Positions 8,140 through 17,811 of a DNA stretch of 64,000 bases are shown here, in pieces. Origin of the DNA: Uliginosibacterium sp. 31-16 (GTDB lineage: Bacteria; Pseudomonadota; Gammaproteobacteria; Burkholderiales; Rhodocyclaceae); contig NZ_JAVALZ010000006.1 of the NCBI RefSeq assembly GCF_030730865.1, positions 62,001-126,000 on the forward strand. Direction: 5' to 3'. The position numbers and the translations under genes are program-made. The notes beneath the pieces are model-generated. The model had not been told where the DNA came from, ran no database searches, and saw only the letters and a list, made by a program, of their open reading frames with translations. The stretch's first letter is position 1, and the number at the start of each line of letters is the position of its first letter.

Positions 8140-9069
8140 TCAGATATCCGCCAGCGCCCGTACGTGTGCCAGCACGCTACGCCCCAGGGCCGGCAGCGAG
8201 TAGCCACCTTCGAGCATCGACACCAGTCGGCCGCCGCAATGCGCATCGGCCCATTGGCGCAGCTCCTTGCTGATCCAGGCAAAGTCGGCATCCACCAGCC
8301 CCATCGAAGCCATGTCATCTTCGTAGTGGGCGTCGAAGCCAGCGGAGATGAACAGCATCTGCGGCTGATGTTCAGCCAGCGCGGGCAACCAGACGTGACT
8401 GAGCAACTCGCGGACCTTGTCGCCACGGGTGCCGGCCGGGAAAGCCGTGTTGTGCATGTTCGGCGCCGTACTCTTGTTGCCGCAGTACGGATAGAGCGGG
8501 TGCTGGAAGAAGCTGAGCATCTGCACGCGCGGATCGGCGACGAAGATGTTTTCCGTGCCGTTGCCGTGGTGCACGTCGAAATCGATGATGCTGATGCGCT
8601 CCAGTCCGCATACGTCGAGCGCATGACGCGTGGCCACCGCCACATTATTGAAGAAGCAGAAGCCCATCGCACGCAGGCGTTCGGCATGGTGCCCCGGCGG
8701 GCGCACTGCACAGAAGGCGTTGTGGACGGTGCCTGCCAGCACCAGTTCGGTGGCCATCACGCCGGCACCGGCGGCGCGCAGCGCGGCCTTGAGCGTGTGG
8801 GGCGTCATCGCGGTATCCGGGTCAAGGTGACGCAGACCCTGCTCGGGCGAAATCTCGAAAAGTTCTTCGACATAGGCCGGAGAGTGCGCGCGATAGAGCT
8901 GCTCCAGCGTGGCCTGCGGCACGTCTTCGCGCATGTCGAGCAGACCATCGAGGCCGGAACCCTTGATCTGGTCAAGAATCTCGGTGAGGCGATCCGGCGA
9001 TTCCGGATGCATGCTCCCCATGCTGTGCAGCCAGCAGTCGGAATGGCTGATGAAAGCGGTACGGCTCAT
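8140..9069 (-). CDS. Histone-deacetylase-fold amide hydrolase (acetylpolyamine / class II HDAC type)
   Basis: This 309-residue zinc hydrolase should remove acetyl groups from acetylated amines or lysines. It shows the HDAC-family catalytic elements: the His pair in RPPGHHAE, the zinc ligands in DFDVHHGNGT and in SAGFDAH, and the glycine-rich LEGGYSL with the transition-state Tyr. Bacterial members act on acetylpolyamines or acetyl-lysine; sequence alone does not decide between these. The ATG at 9069 is preceded by AAAGGAGAG, a strong ribosome binding site that rules out the longer upstream start. It is divergent from the MoxR operon. Confidence 0.85.
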   Translation of the reverse strand: MSRTAFISHSDCWLHSMGSMHPESPDRLTEILDQIKGSGLDGLLDMREDVPQATLEQLYRAHSPAYVEELFEISPEQGLRHLDPDTAMTPHTLKAALRAAGAGVMATELVLAGTVHNAFCAVRPPGHHAERLRAMGFCFFNNVAVATRHALDVCGLERISIIDFDVHHGNGTENIFVADPRVQMLSFFQHPLYPYCGNKSTAPNMHNTAFPAGTRGDKVRELLSHVWLPALAEHQPQMLFISAGFDAHYEDDMASMGLVDADFAWISKELRQWADAHCGGRLVSMLEGGYSLPALGRSVLAHVRALADI

Positions 9070-9224
9070 CGGGTCTCTCCTTTGGCGCTTTTCGTCCATG
9101 CCCGCCGATACATGCCAGCGCGCCTCTTGTGTGCCGTAAACTACTGCCAAACTCCGTCGCATACCAGCCGAACCTTTGGCCGTATCCGCCAGTCTGATTC
9201 ACACGCTTATCCAAGGATCCCGCC

Positions 9225-10148
9225 ATGCCCGCACCACAAAATGCCGCCACCGATGCCATCCTCGCCCAGCTCGGTCAGGTGCTGCTCGGCAAGCCGCAGG
9301 CGCTGCGCCTGGCGCTTGCATGCCTGCTCGGACGCGGCCATCTGCTGATCGAGGACCAGCCCGGCGTAGGCAAGACAACGCTGGCGCATGCGCTGGCCGT
9401 CACACTGGGACTGGATTTTCAGCGCGTGCAGTTCACCAGCGATTTGCTGCCGGCCGATCTGATCGGCGTGACGATCTTTGACACGGCCCAGCAAGGCTTC
9501 CGTTTCCATCCCGGCCCCCTGTTCACCCAGGTGCTGCTGGCCGACGAGATCAACCGCAGCACCCCCAAGACCCAGAGCGCGCTGCTGGAAGCAATGGAAG
9601 AACGGCAGGTTTCGGTAGATGGCAAGACCCATCCGCTGCCGGAGCCCTTTTTCGTCATCGCCACCCAGAATCCTTCGCAACAGATCGGCACCTTCCCGCT
9701 CCCGGAGTCCCAGCTTGACCGTTTCCTGATGCGCCTGTCGCTGGGCCTGCCGGATGCGGCAGCCGAGCGCGAACTGCTGGCCGGGCGGGATCGCCGCGAA
9801 ATCCTTGCCGGATTACCCGCCTGCATCAGCAGCGCCGAACTGCAGGCCCTGCAGGCGCAGGCTGCCACGGTGCATGTCAGCGAACGCATTCTCGACTACG
9901 TGCAGGCCCTGCTGGCAAAGACCCGCAGCCTGCCAGAGATCGCCCAGGGCCTGAGCCCGCGAGCCGGCCTCGGTCTGCTCGCTGCCGCACGCGCCTGGGC
10001 CCTGATCGCCGGGCGCGATCATGTGCGGCCGGAAGACGTGCAAGCCATCCTGCCGGCGGTGGCCGGGCATCGCCTGAACGCTGCGGACACCCGCCAGGGC
10101 GGCGAGATGCTGGCCCGCCGGCTTATTGAGAGCGTTGCAGTTTCGTGA
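9225..10148 (+). CDS. MoxR-family AAA+ ATPase (module 1)
   Basis: This 307-residue MoxR ATPase is thought to act as a chaperone-like motor on partner proteins with VWA or DUF58 domains. The Walker A is EDQPGVGKTT near residue 44, Walker B is LLADEINRS, and the sensor region is FFVIATQNPS. AAGGA precedes the ATG. It opens a four-gene operon in which every junction overlaps: MoxR, DUF58, transglutaminase, MltB. This suggests a role in the cell envelope. A second MoxR gene of the same family lies at 36.6 kb. Confidence 0.9.
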   Translation: MPAPQNAATDAILAQLGQVLLGKPQALRLALACLLGRGHLLIEDQPGVGKTTLAHALAVTLGLDFQRVQFTSDLLPADLIGVTIFDTAQQGFRFHPGPLFTQVLLADEINRSTPKTQSALLEAMEERQVSVDGKTHPLPEPFFVIATQNPSQQIGTFPLPESQLDRFLMRLSLGLPDAAAERELLAGRDRREILAGLPACISSAELQALQAQAATVHVSERILDYVQALLAKTRSLPEIAQGLSPRAGLGLLAAARAWALIAGRDHVRPEDVQAILPAVAGHRLNAADTRQGGEMLARRLIESVAVS

Positions 10149-11140
10149 ACCGCAATGTGACACCCGATCAGACCCGGAGCTGGCGCCGCCGGCTCCGGCG
10201 CTGGGCAACCCGTGCCGAGGTCCCCGAACCGCAGCCGGTCACGCTGCGTCAGGCACGCGTCTATGTATTTCCCACGCGTGCCGGCTTTGCCCTCCTCGCG
10301 ACCTTGCTGCTGATGTTCATTGGTGCGGTGAACTACAACCTGTCATTGGGCTATGCACTGACGTTCTTTCTGGCCAGCATCGGCATGGTGCACATCCTGC
10401 ACAGCTGGCGCACCCTCACCCGTCTGCAGATCAGTCTGCAAGCCGATGGCGAAGCCTTTGCAGGCAGCAGCGCCCACTGGCAGCTCAGCCTGATCAACGC
10501 TCAGATGCTGACGCGCCCGGCGATCCGCGTGCTGGATGCCGAAGGCACTGAACTGCTGTATGCCGATCTGCTGCCTGGTAGCACCCATACCGCCCGGATT
10601 GCCCTGCCCTGCCCTCAGCGCGGGCCGCAGCAGCCGGGCCAGCTCACCATCGAAACGCGCCAGCCGCTGGGCTGGATCCGCGCCTGGAGCTATATCGAAC
10701 CGGATGCCCCGCATCTGGTGTTCCCCGCCCCCGCTGGAGATCTGGCCCTGCCCATGCAGGCCGGGGAACAGGCCGAAAACGGCAGCGGACTGGTCGCCGG
10801 GCAGGATGACTTTGCCGGGCTGCGTGGCTTTCAGCCGGGGGACTCCTTGCGTCACGTCGCCTGGAAGCAGCTGGCGCGCGGCCAGGGCATGCTGACCAAG
10901 ATTTTCGCCAGCAGCCAGGCCCCCGCCTGCATTCTGGACTGGCATGCCTTGCCAACCGGCATGGCGCCGGAGGCACGCCTTTCCCAACTCTGCCAGTGGG
11001 TGCTGGCAAGCCGCCAAGGTGGCGCGCGCACCACCCTCCTCCTGCCCGGCGGCCAGACCGGGCCGGGGCAGGACGCCCTTCATCACCACACCTGCCTGAC
11101 CCGGCTGGCGCTGTTTGGCCTGGAGCGGCACGATGGCTGA
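10145..11140 (+). CDS. DUF58 domain protein (module 1)
   Basis: This 331-residue protein has two membrane segments near residues 47-90, a beta-rich middle and the DUF58 core FQPGDSLRHVAWKQLARG in the C-terminal half. DUF58 proteins are the usual partners of MoxR ATPases. The GTG start at 10145 overlaps the MoxR stop (GTGA), so translation is coupled. The C-terminal part is shorter than in the second DUF58 protein of this window (435 residues). Its molecular role is unknown. Confidence 0.82.
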   Translation: MNRNVTPDQTRSWRRRLRRWATRAEVPEPQPVTLRQARVYVFPTRAGFALLATLLLMFIGAVNYNLSLGYALTFFLASIGMVHILHSWRTLTRLQISLQADGEAFAGSSAHWQLSLINAQMLTRPAIRVLDAEGTELLYADLLPGSTHTARIALPCPQRGPQQPGQLTIETRQPLGWIRAWSYIEPDAPHLVFPAPAGDLALPMQAGEQAENGSGLVAGQDDFAGLRGFQPGDSLRHVAWKQLARGQGMLTKIFASSQAPACILDWHALPTGMAPEARLSQLCQWVLASRQGGARTTLLLPGGQTGPGQDALHHHTCLTRLALFGLERHDG

Positions 11141-13091
11141 ATCGCGCCCCAGCCCGCCCCTGCCACGCGAAGCCGGTTTCTTCCTGCTGGCCACTGCCGC
11201 ATTGGGGCTGGCGCCCTTCGTACCCTATCTACCCTGGAGCCTGAGCCTGCTTGCCGCCCTGCTCCTGCTCTGGCGTGGCGTACTGGTCTGGCGCGACGCA
11301 CCGCCCCCAGCCCGCTTCACCCTGCTACTGGCTGCCGCCCTGGGCATTGTCCTGACTGTCGCGAGCTATCACACCATTTTCGGCAAGCAGGCGGGCCTGA
11401 GTCTGCTGAGCATGCTGCTGCCGCTCAAGCTGCTCGAAGCCCGCACGCGCCGCGACGGCCGGGCCGCCCTGTTGCTGTGCTGCTTCCTGCTCACCGGCCA
11501 GTTCCTGAATGCACAGAGCATGGCCGTGGCCGCTTTCGTACTGTTGTGTGCCACCGCCATCGTAGCCACCAGCGCCAAACTGGAACAGCCCGGACAGGCG
11601 CCCCGCGGAGCACTGCGCACCGCCTTGCGCCTTCTCGGTGGCGCGGTGCCGCTGATGCTCCTGCTGTTTGTCCTGTTCCCGCGCATCAACGGCCCGCTCT
11701 GGGGCATGCCGCTGGACGCCTATGCTGGCAGCACCGGTTTGTCGGACAGCATGCGTCCTGGTTCGATCTCGGAGTTGATCCAGTCCGGCGAAATCGCCTT
11801 TCGGGTCGAGTTTGAAGGCACACCACCCGCTCCCGCGCAACGCTACTGGCGCGGCCCGGTGCTGAGCGAGTTTGACGGTCAGGAATGGAAGGTTCGTGAA
11901 TCCATGCTGCGACGCGCCCCGACCTACACCGTCGCGGGGCCGGCGTATCGCTACTCTCTCACGCTGGAGCCTCACAACCGTGGCTGGCTGCTGGCACTAG
12001 ACTACCCCGACAGCGGCGCCGCCGATGCGCTGTACGGCGACGATCTGGTGTTGCTGGCGCGCCGCCCGGTACGCAATCGCGTACGCTACAACCTGACATC
12101 CTTCCCCGAAACACCGGTGGGCCTGCAGGAGCGCGAGAACGTCCTGAAAGCCGCACTGCGTCTGCCTCCCGCAAGCAATCCCCGGACAAGCGCACTGGGC
12201 GCGGGCCTGCAGGCAGGCAACGCAGAGCCTGCAGCGCGTGTCGAGGCGGCCCTGCGCTTCATGCGCGAGGCACGTCTGGCCTATACGCTCAGCCCGCCAT
12301 TGCTGGGCCAGCACCCTGCCGATGAATTCCTGTTCGACACAAAACGTGGTTTCTGCGAGCACTTTGCCGGCAGCTTCGTCGTACTGATGCGTGCGGCCGG
12401 CGTACCGGCGCGCGTGGTCACAGGCTATCAGGGTGGCGAATTCAATCCGGTGGATGGCACGCTGGTCGTACGCCAGTCGGATGCCCATGCCTGGGCCGAG
12501 GTCTGGCTGGCAGGCCGGGGCTGGCAGCGCGTGGACCCGACCGCAGCCAGCTTCCCGCGCCGAATTGATGAGGGCATCGCCCGCGCCCTGCCCGAGGGTG
12601 AAGCCATGCCGATCATGCTGCGCCAGAACTTCGAATTCCTACGTAGCTTGCGCTATCGCTGGGAGGCCATCAGCAATGGCTGGAATCAGTGGGTGCTCGG
12701 CTACAACGCCCAACGCCAGCTCGATCTGATGCGCTCATTGGGGCTGCCGGATGCAGACTGGCGCCAGCTCGCCGGGCTGCTCGCCGCCTGCGCCAGCGCC
12801 TGGCTGCTGTGGCTGGGGCTACGCCTGTGGCCACGCCATGCCCGGCTGGATGCTCTGGACCGCTGCTGGCGTCGCCTGTGCCGCAAGCTGGCCCGCCAGG
12901 GTGTCCGGCATCAGCCATGGGAAGCGCCTGGCGACTTTGCCCGCCGTGCCGCCGCAGCCCTGCCACAGCATGCCGACACCATCATCGCGATTGCCGAGCA
13001 CTACGCCACGCTGCGTTACGGGCCGGGCGTCGAAAAACCGGCCACGCAGCTCGCCGCACTGCGCGCCGCCGTGCAACAATTCAGGCCATGA
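11133..13091 (+). CDS. tgpA: Membrane transglutaminase-like protein, TgpA type
   Basis: This 652-residue protein has a cluster of N-terminal membrane helices (residues about 12-190), a periplasmic transglutaminase-like domain with a complete catalytic triad (C408 in GFCEHFAG, H452 in DAHAWAEVW and D468 in RVDPTAA), and another membrane helix near residue 550 before a cytoplasmic DUF4129-like tail. TgpA of Pseudomonas aeruginosa is essential for viability; the substrate is not known. The ATG at 11133 overlaps the DUF58 stop by eight bases. Confidence 0.87.
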   Translation: MAESRPSPPLPREAGFFLLATAALGLAPFVPYLPWSLSLLAALLLLWRGVLVWRDAPPPARFTLLLAAALGIVLTVASYHTIFGKQAGLSLLSMLLPLKLLEARTRRDGRAALLLCCFLLTGQFLNAQSMAVAAFVLLCATAIVATSAKLEQPGQAPRGALRTALRLLGGAVPLMLLLFVLFPRINGPLWGMPLDAYAGSTGLSDSMRPGSISELIQSGEIAFRVEFEGTPPAPAQRYWRGPVLSEFDGQEWKVRESMLRRAPTYTVAGPAYRYSLTLEPHNRGWLLALDYPDSGAADALYGDDLVLLARRPVRNRVRYNLTSFPETPVGLQERENVLKAALRLPPASNPRTSALGAGLQAGNAEPAARVEAALRFMREARLAYTLSPPLLGQHPADEFLFDTKRGFCEHFAGSFVVLMRAAGVPARVVTGYQGGEFNPVDGTLVVRQSDAHAWAEVWLAGRGWQRVDPTAASFPRRIDEGIARALPEGEAMPIMLRQNFEFLRSLRYRWEAISNGWNQWVLGYNAQRQLDLMRSLGLPDADWRQLAGLLAACASAWLLWLGLRLWPRHARLDALDRCWRRLCRKLARQGVRHQPWEAPGDFARRAAAALPQHADTIIAIAEHYATLRYGPGVEKPATQLAALRAAVQQFRP

Positions 13092-14158
13092 TCATCAAGC
13101 CTCACCTGCTGGCCCTGTGCGCCAGCCTGCTCCTGCCCCTGACTGCCCTGGCCGGAGATTTCAGCCAGCGCGAAGACGTGCAGGCGTTCATCCGCGATGT
13201 TGCGCAACGCCAGAATTTCAGCCCGGCTCAATTGCAAGCGGCCTTCGACGACGCCCAGGCCCTGCCCAAGGTCATCGAACTGATCCGCCCGCCCGCCAAC
13301 CCTGGCGTGCGCAGCTGGCAGCGCTATCGCCCACGCTTCATCAACAACCAGCGCATCTCTGCGGGCGTGCAGTTCTGGCGCGAACACGCACAAACCCTCG
13401 CTGCGGCAGAAGAAAAAACCGGCGTACCGGCCGAGATCATTGTCGGCATCATCGGCGTGGAAACCGTGTATGGCCGCAACATGGGCAATTTCAGCGCCCT
13501 GTCCGCACTCACCACGCTGGCCTTCGACTATCCGCCGCGCGCGGATCTGTTTCGCCGCGAACTCGAAGCTCTGTTCCTGCTCGCCCGTGAGCAGGGCCGC
13601 GACGTGCGCGACTACCGCGGCTCCTACGCCGGTGCGCTCGGCCAGCCGCAGTTCCTGCCCAGCAGCATTCGCAGCTTTGCCGTCGACGGCGATCAGGACG
13701 GGCACATCGATCTGCGCGAAAGCGCCACCGACGCCATTTTCAGCGTCGGCAACTTCCTCGCCAGCCACGGCTGGCAGCGTGGCGCGCGCATCGTTTTGCC
13801 CGCGCAGGTGGACGATGAAACCCAGGTCAAACCGCTGATCGACGCCGGCATCCTGCCCGCACTGGACGGCAAGCTGTTGCGTCAGGCCGGTGTGCACAGT
13901 GATCTGTCCGACCAGGCCAGCGAACTGGTCACTCTGGTCGACATGGTCAGCCCGGGCTTCCCGACCGAATACTGGCTGGGGTTCCAGAATTTCTACGTGA
14001 TCACGCGCTACAACCGTAGCAGTTTCTACGCCATGTCGGTGCACGATCTGGGGCACGCAGTGAAACTGGAATTCGCGGCACGCCGCGATCTGGCCCAGCT
14101 GAGCAAAGCGCCTGTACCCAAGACCTCTGCCAAGAAGACATCGAAGAAGGCTCCCTGA
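13088..14158 (+). CDS. mltB: Lytic murein transglycosylase B
   Basis: This 356-residue periplasmic enzyme cleaves the glycan strands of peptidoglycan with formation of 1,6-anhydromuramic ends. The catalytic Glu is E125 in GIIGVETVYGRN, followed by the family motif GALGQPQFLPSS. The signal peptide ends ALAG without a lipobox Cys, so unlike E. coli MltB it is probably soluble. The ATG overlaps the transglutaminase stop (ATGA), placing it as fourth gene of the MoxR operon, which is an uncommon location. The tail is Lys/Ser rich. Its stop codon lies inside the end of a dispersed repeat. Confidence 0.9.
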   Translation: MIIKPHLLALCASLLLPLTALAGDFSQREDVQAFIRDVAQRQNFSPAQLQAAFDDAQALPKVIELIRPPANPGVRSWQRYRPRFINNQRISAGVQFWREHAQTLAAAEEKTGVPAEIIVGIIGVETVYGRNMGNFSALSALTTLAFDYPPRADLFRRELEALFLLAREQGRDVRDYRGSYAGALGQPQFLPSSIRSFAVDGDQDGHIDLRESATDAIFSVGNFLASHGWQRGARIVLPAQVDDETQVKPLIDAGILPALDGKLLRQAGVHSDLSDQASELVTLVDMVSPGFPTEYWLGFQNFYVITRYNRSSFYAMSVHDLGHAVKLEFAARRDLAQLSKAPVPKTSAKKTSKKAP

Positions 14159-14265
14159 AGAGCCGCTTCTGACAGCCTTCTCCAGCACATCACCCCGCAC
14201 ATCCGCTTGTAGCCTTGCTGAGCAGGACGGCATACTGCAGAAGAAGTCTGCACGCGGCTCTCCAG
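14156..14265 (+). repeat. Dispersed intergenic element, copy 3, starting at the mltB stop codon
   Basis: About 110 bp from TGAAGAGCCGCTTCTGACAG to CACGCGGCTCTCCAG. The first three bases are the TGA stop of mltB. It ends just before the rpoS terminator. Confidence 0.7.
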
Positions 14266-14274
14266 CCCGCCATG

Positions 14275-14300
14275 AAAAAGCCCGCCAAATGGCGGGCTTT
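14275..14300 (-). terminator. Rho-independent terminator of rpoS
   Basis: AAAGCCCGCC (14277-14286) pairs with GGCGGGCTTT (14291-14300) around AAAT. On the minus strand it ends in GGGCTTTTTC. It lies 20 bp after the rpoS stop and may also stop weakly on the plus strand after mltB. Confidence 0.85.
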
Positions 14301-14318
14301 CACTGCAGACAAAACTTC

Positions 14319-15257
14319 CTAGAAAAGCACCTCGCGTGACACACCACGTCGCTTCAGAATGCGGCGCAGCTGGGCCAGCGCTTCAAGCTGGATCTGGCGC
14401 ACCCGCTCGCGTGTCAGGCCAAGCTGTTCGGCGAGGTCTTCCAGCGTCAGCACCTCTACATCATCCAGCCCATAGCGATACTGGATCACCAGGCGCTGTT
14501 TCTCCGAAAGCTGACTGATCCATTCGCGAATCAGGGCTTCTACCTCGGAGGTGTGAATCGACAGTTCCGGACTGATCGCCTGATCGTCGGCCAGCGACTC
14601 GCCGATCGAGAGGTTCGGGTCAATGTCCAGCGGTGCATCCAGTGACGCAGTATGCTCGGACAGAGCCAGGATCTCGCGCACTTCGCCCACCGGCCGATCG
14701 AGCTTCCGGGCGATGTCTTCCAGTCGCGAAGACTGGCCGTTGCTCGACTCCACCTGACGTTGCGCACGCAACACCTGATTGAGCTCCTTGACCACATGCA
14801 CCGGCAGGCGAATGGTGCGCGACTGGTTCATGATCGCGCGCTCGATGTTCTGACGGATCCACCAGGTCGCATAAGTCGAGAAGCGGAAACCGCGCTCGGG
14901 ATCGAATTTCTCCAGCGCATGCATCAGGCCGAGATTGCCCTCCTCGACCAAATCCAGCAGCGGAATGCCTCGGTTCAGGTAGTGCTTGGCAATATTCACG
15001 ACCAGTCGCAGATTGCGTTCGATCATGATCTGGCGCGCTTCGAAATCTCCCAGACGAACCCGGCGGGCCAGTGCCGCCTCTTCTGTCGCGGTCAGCAGGG
15101 GATTGAGGCCGATTTCGTTGAGATAGATCTGGGTTACGTCGTTGAGGAATTCGCTTTCAGGCACCGGCGCCGGCAAGGCCTCGGCAAATGCCTCCAGTTC
15201 CGGGGGAAGCTCCGCTTCCTTTTCTTCTGGCTCGTCAAGGAACTCCGGATCGAACAT
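14319..15257 (-). CDS. rpoS: RNA polymerase sigma factor RpoS
   Basis: This 312-residue sigma-70-family protein is the stationary-phase and general stress sigma factor. Region 2 is clear ([20 protein letters not shown], then [13 protein letters not shown]), region 3 follows, and region 4 ([19 protein letters not shown]) closes the protein. Length and position after surE-pcm-nlpD are typical of RpoS and not RpoD or RpoH. The N terminus is acidic. GAGG precedes the ATG, 7 bp after nlpD. As in other proteobacteria, a further rpoS promoter may lie inside nlpD, but I could not locate it. Confidence 0.94.
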   Translation of the reverse strand: MFDPEFLDEPEEKEAELPPELEAFAEALPAPVPESEFLNDVTQIYLNEIGLNPLLTATEEAALARRVRLGDFEARQIMIERNLRLVVNIAKHYLNRGIPLLDLVEEGNLGLMHALEKFDPERGFRFSTYATWWIRQNIERAIMNQSRTIRLPVHVVKELNQVLRAQRQVESSNGQSSRLEDIARKLDRPVGEVREILALSEHTASLDAPLDIDPNLSIGESLADDQAISPELSIHTSEVEALIREWISQLSEKQRLVIQYRYGLDDVEVLTLEDLAEQLGLTRERVRQIQLEALAQLRRILKRRGVSREVLF

Positions 15258-15264
15258 GATGACC

Positions 15265-16257
15265 TCAGCGCGTGGGCAGGTGCTTCATGGGGTCGACAGG
15301 TTTTCCCTGTCGGCGGATTTCAAAATGCAGCTTGGGCTGATCGGTATCGGAGTTGCCCAAGGCGGCAATCTTCTGGCCTTTCTGCACGATCTGCTCTTCC
15401 TTCACCAGAATCTCACTGTTGTGTGCGTACACACTCTGGTAGTTCTTATTGTGCTTGATGATCACCAGCTTGCCATACCCGCGCAAACCCGAACCCACGT
15501 ACATCACTCGCCCCTTTTCGGCAGCCAGCACAGGATCTCCGATGTTGCCTGCCAGATCGATGCCCTTGTTGCTGCTGTCATTGAAGGTAGCGATCACCTT
15601 GCCACTGCCAGGCCAGCTCCAGCCGGGTTCGTCGTCGTTTGCGACAGCGGGTTTGCTCTCCGCAGGCTTGCTTTGAGCGGCCTGCGGCTGGCTTGCAGCA
15701 ACCGGCACAGACGCCGCCGCCGGCACCACAGCTCCAACGGCTTGCAGATCTTTCCACGCCTGTGGCGAGTACGCCATGCGTCCGCCCTTTGGTTCAGCCT
15801 TCTGGCCCACAGGGGCAGGCGTGCCAGTCGCACTGCTGGCAGGGGCAGATATCGGCCCGGCAGACGCCACTTCGGAAGATCCGGTGATGGGTTTCGATTC
15901 GATGATGGTGGCAGGCGCAACGGCGACTGCCCCGGTCACCACGGCCGCGTCGGCCACAGGCGCGACTCGCAGCTCCTGCCCTACCTTGATGACACCAGGA
16001 TCATCGAGGCCATTCCACGCTGCGATCTCACGATAATCGCGCTCGTGAAGACGAGCAATGCTGTATAGCGTGTCGCCTTTTTTAACAATGTAATGGCCCG
16101 GGCGTGCGACAGCTGGCGCCACCTCGCCGCTGGCTTCCGGGCGGGAAGGCGTACGCGTTTCCATTGGTGCAGGAGCCGTGGATGCACAGCCCGAAAACAA
16201 CGCCACAAGCGTCATGCCCACGATGAAAACACGCATCAGCGAAAAACCTTCCTGCAT
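15265..16257 (-). CDS. nlpD: Murein hydrolase activator NlpD, LysM and M23 domains
   Basis: This 330-residue outer-membrane lipoprotein should activate amidases during septum splitting. The lipobox is ALFSGC. A LysM domain follows ([16 protein letters not shown]), then a long Ala/Pro/Ser linker, and a C-terminal M23 fold ([18 protein letters not shown] ... [14 protein letters not shown]). The catalytic His pattern of active M23 peptidases is incomplete, which fits NlpD being an activator and not an enzyme. I chose the ATG at 16257, with GAGG six bases ahead; a GTG at 16269 overlapping the pcm stop is possible. Confidence 0.88.
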   Translation of the reverse strand: MQEGFSLMRVFIVGMTLVALFSGCASTAPAPMETRTPSRPEASGEVAPAVARPGHYIVKKGDTLYSIARLHERDYREIAAWNGLDDPGVIKVGQELRVAPVADAAVVTGAVAVAPATIIESKPITGSSEVASAGPISAPASSATGTPAPVGQKAEPKGGRMAYSPQAWKDLQAVGAVVPAAASVPVAASQPQAAQSKPAESKPAVANDDEPGWSWPGSGKVIATFNDSSNKGIDLAGNIGDPVLAAEKGRVMYVGSGLRGYGKLVIIKHNKNYQSVYAHNSEILVKEEQIVQKGQKIAALGNSDTDQPKLHFEIRRQGKPVDPMKHLPTR

Positions 16258-16265
16258 TCCAGACC

Positions 16266-16934
16266 TCACTCGGTTCCCGGCAACAATGGTACGAATCGTA
16301 CCGCATCCAGCCGCGTTTCCTTGAACCCGCCATTCGCGGCGCGCTCGATCAGCACCACCACCTGCTCACCAGACGGCAAGGCCAAGGGCAGGACCATGCG
16401 CCCCAGTGGTGCCAGTTGTTCCACCAGCATTTTCGGCACGGCAGACGCTGCCGCAGCCAGGATGATCGAATCGAACGGTGCAACTTCGGGCAAACCCAAG
16501 CTGCCGTCGGCATGTTTGAGCCGTACATTCGGCAAACGCAATGGCCGCAGATTTGCACGCGCCTTTTCAAGCAATTTGCCAATGCGCTCGATGGCATACA
16601 CATCACTGGCCAGATAGGACAGCACGGCAGCCTGATAGCCACACCCCGCGCCAACCTCCAGCGTCTTGCCCATGGCCCGACCACCAGCCACCAGCAATTC
16701 GGCCATGCGCGCCACGATGAACGGTTGTGAAATGGTTTGCTGAAAGCCCAGCGGCAGCGCGGTATCTTCATAGGCGCGACTGGCCAGGGCCTCTTCTACA
16801 AAGGCGTGGCGAGGCACCTGGTTCAAGGCATTCAGGACACGTTCGTCGCGAATGCCGTCACTGCGCAAACGCTCGACCATGCGCGCACGTGCACGCGCAG
16901 CAGTGGGATTAGCGGCAGAAGGACTGGCCATCAT
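16266..16934 (-). CDS. pcm: Protein-L-isoaspartate O-methyltransferase
   Basis: This 222-residue methyltransferase repairs isoaspartyl residues in damaged proteins using S-adenosylmethionine. The AdoMet-binding motif is [15 protein letters not shown], and [11 protein letters not shown] matches the family motif just before it. The ATG at 16934 overlaps the surE stop (ATGATG), and TGGAG lies in front; a start at 16946 is less well placed. The order surE-pcm-nlpD-rpoS is a conserved stress block in proteobacteria. Confidence 0.92.
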   Translation of the reverse strand: MMASPSAANPTAARARARMVERLRSDGIRDERVLNALNQVPRHAFVEEALASRAYEDTALPLGFQQTISQPFIVARMAELLVAGGRAMGKTLEVGAGCGYQAAVLSYLASDVYAIERIGKLLEKARANLRPLRLPNVRLKHADGSLGLPEVAPFDSIILAAAASAVPKMLVEQLAPLGRMVLPLALPSGEQVVVLIERAANGGFKETRLDAVRFVPLLPGTE

Positions 16935-17674
16935 TGCTCCAGCCAACGCTGTACGCCACCGATCTGGGCAACGTGCGTCAGATCAATCTGCAAGGGCGTT
17001 ATCGACACAAACCCCTGCGCTACCGCATGAAAGTCCGTTCCGTCGCCCGCGTCGGCAGCCTCACCGACCGGACCGATCCAGAATATCTGCTCGCCACGCG
17101 GATTGGTGTCGCGAATCACGGGCTCAGCACGATGACGTTTACCCAGACGGGTAATCCGGGTCCCTTGCAGCTCGGCATAGGGCAGATCCGGCACGTTCAT
17201 GTTGAGCAACACCGGCTGGCCAAAAGGTTCACGCTGCACCCGCTCCACCATTTCGCGCGCCAGTATCGCGGCCGTCTCGAACTGTGTTGGCGAACGCCCG
17301 ACCAGCGACACGGCCAGCGATGGCACTCCCAGCAAAAAACCTTCTGTCGCGGCAGCCACCGTGCCGGAATATACGGTGTCGTCACCCATATTGGCACCAT
17401 GGTTGATGCCTGAGATCACCATGTCCGGCACCATGTCGAGCATGCCTGTGACGGCAAGGTGTACACAGTCGGTCGGCGTACCGTTCACATAGTAGAAACC
17501 ACTGGCCGCGCGGCGCAATTGCAAAGGCCGATCCAGAGTCAGGGAATTGCTGGCTCCGCTGCGATCACGCTCGGGCGCCACCACGGTGATGTCTGCCACC
17601 TTGGCTAGTTCGCATGCCAGTGCCTGCAGGCCGGGCGAGAAATAGCCATCATCATTGCTCAGTAGAATCCGCAT
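16931..17674 (-). CDS. surE: 5'-nucleotidase SurE
   Basis: This 247-residue metal-dependent phosphatase hydrolyses nucleoside 5'- and 3'-monophosphates. The metal site is seen as N7-D8-D9 (LLSNDDG), S39 (DRSGASNS) and N91 (ISGINHG), the usual SurE set. It is the first gene of the surE-pcm-nlpD-rpoS group, with a 137-bp gap from the ABC-F gene upstream. No clear promoter was recognised in that gap. Confidence 0.94.
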   Translation of the reverse strand: MRILLSNDDGYFSPGLQALACELAKVADITVVAPERDRSGASNSLTLDRPLQLRRAASGFYYVNGTPTDCVHLAVTGMLDMVPDMVISGINHGANMGDDTVYSGTVAAATEGFLLGVPSLAVSLVGRSPTQFETAAILAREMVERVQREPFGQPVLLNMNVPDLPYAELQGTRITRLGKRHRAEPVIRDTNPRGEQIFWIGPVGEAADAGDGTDFHAVAQGFVSITPLQIDLTHVAQIGGVQRWLEQ

Positions 17675-17811
17675 GCTTCACCACAGACAGGTCAAGCGGT
17701 CGATTATAGGGGTGAGGCGCAAGCCTGTCTGCAAGGATTACCCACGTCAGCCAGATGTCGCCTGCCGCTGCGGTCAAAGCACCACAACGCCCTCAGGCAA
17801 GCACGCGGGAT

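Noticed and set aside
85-9069. speD and the HDAC-fold gene as one polyamine operon
   Set aside because: They are 8 kb apart with unrelated operons between them, so no functional link can be claimed from position.
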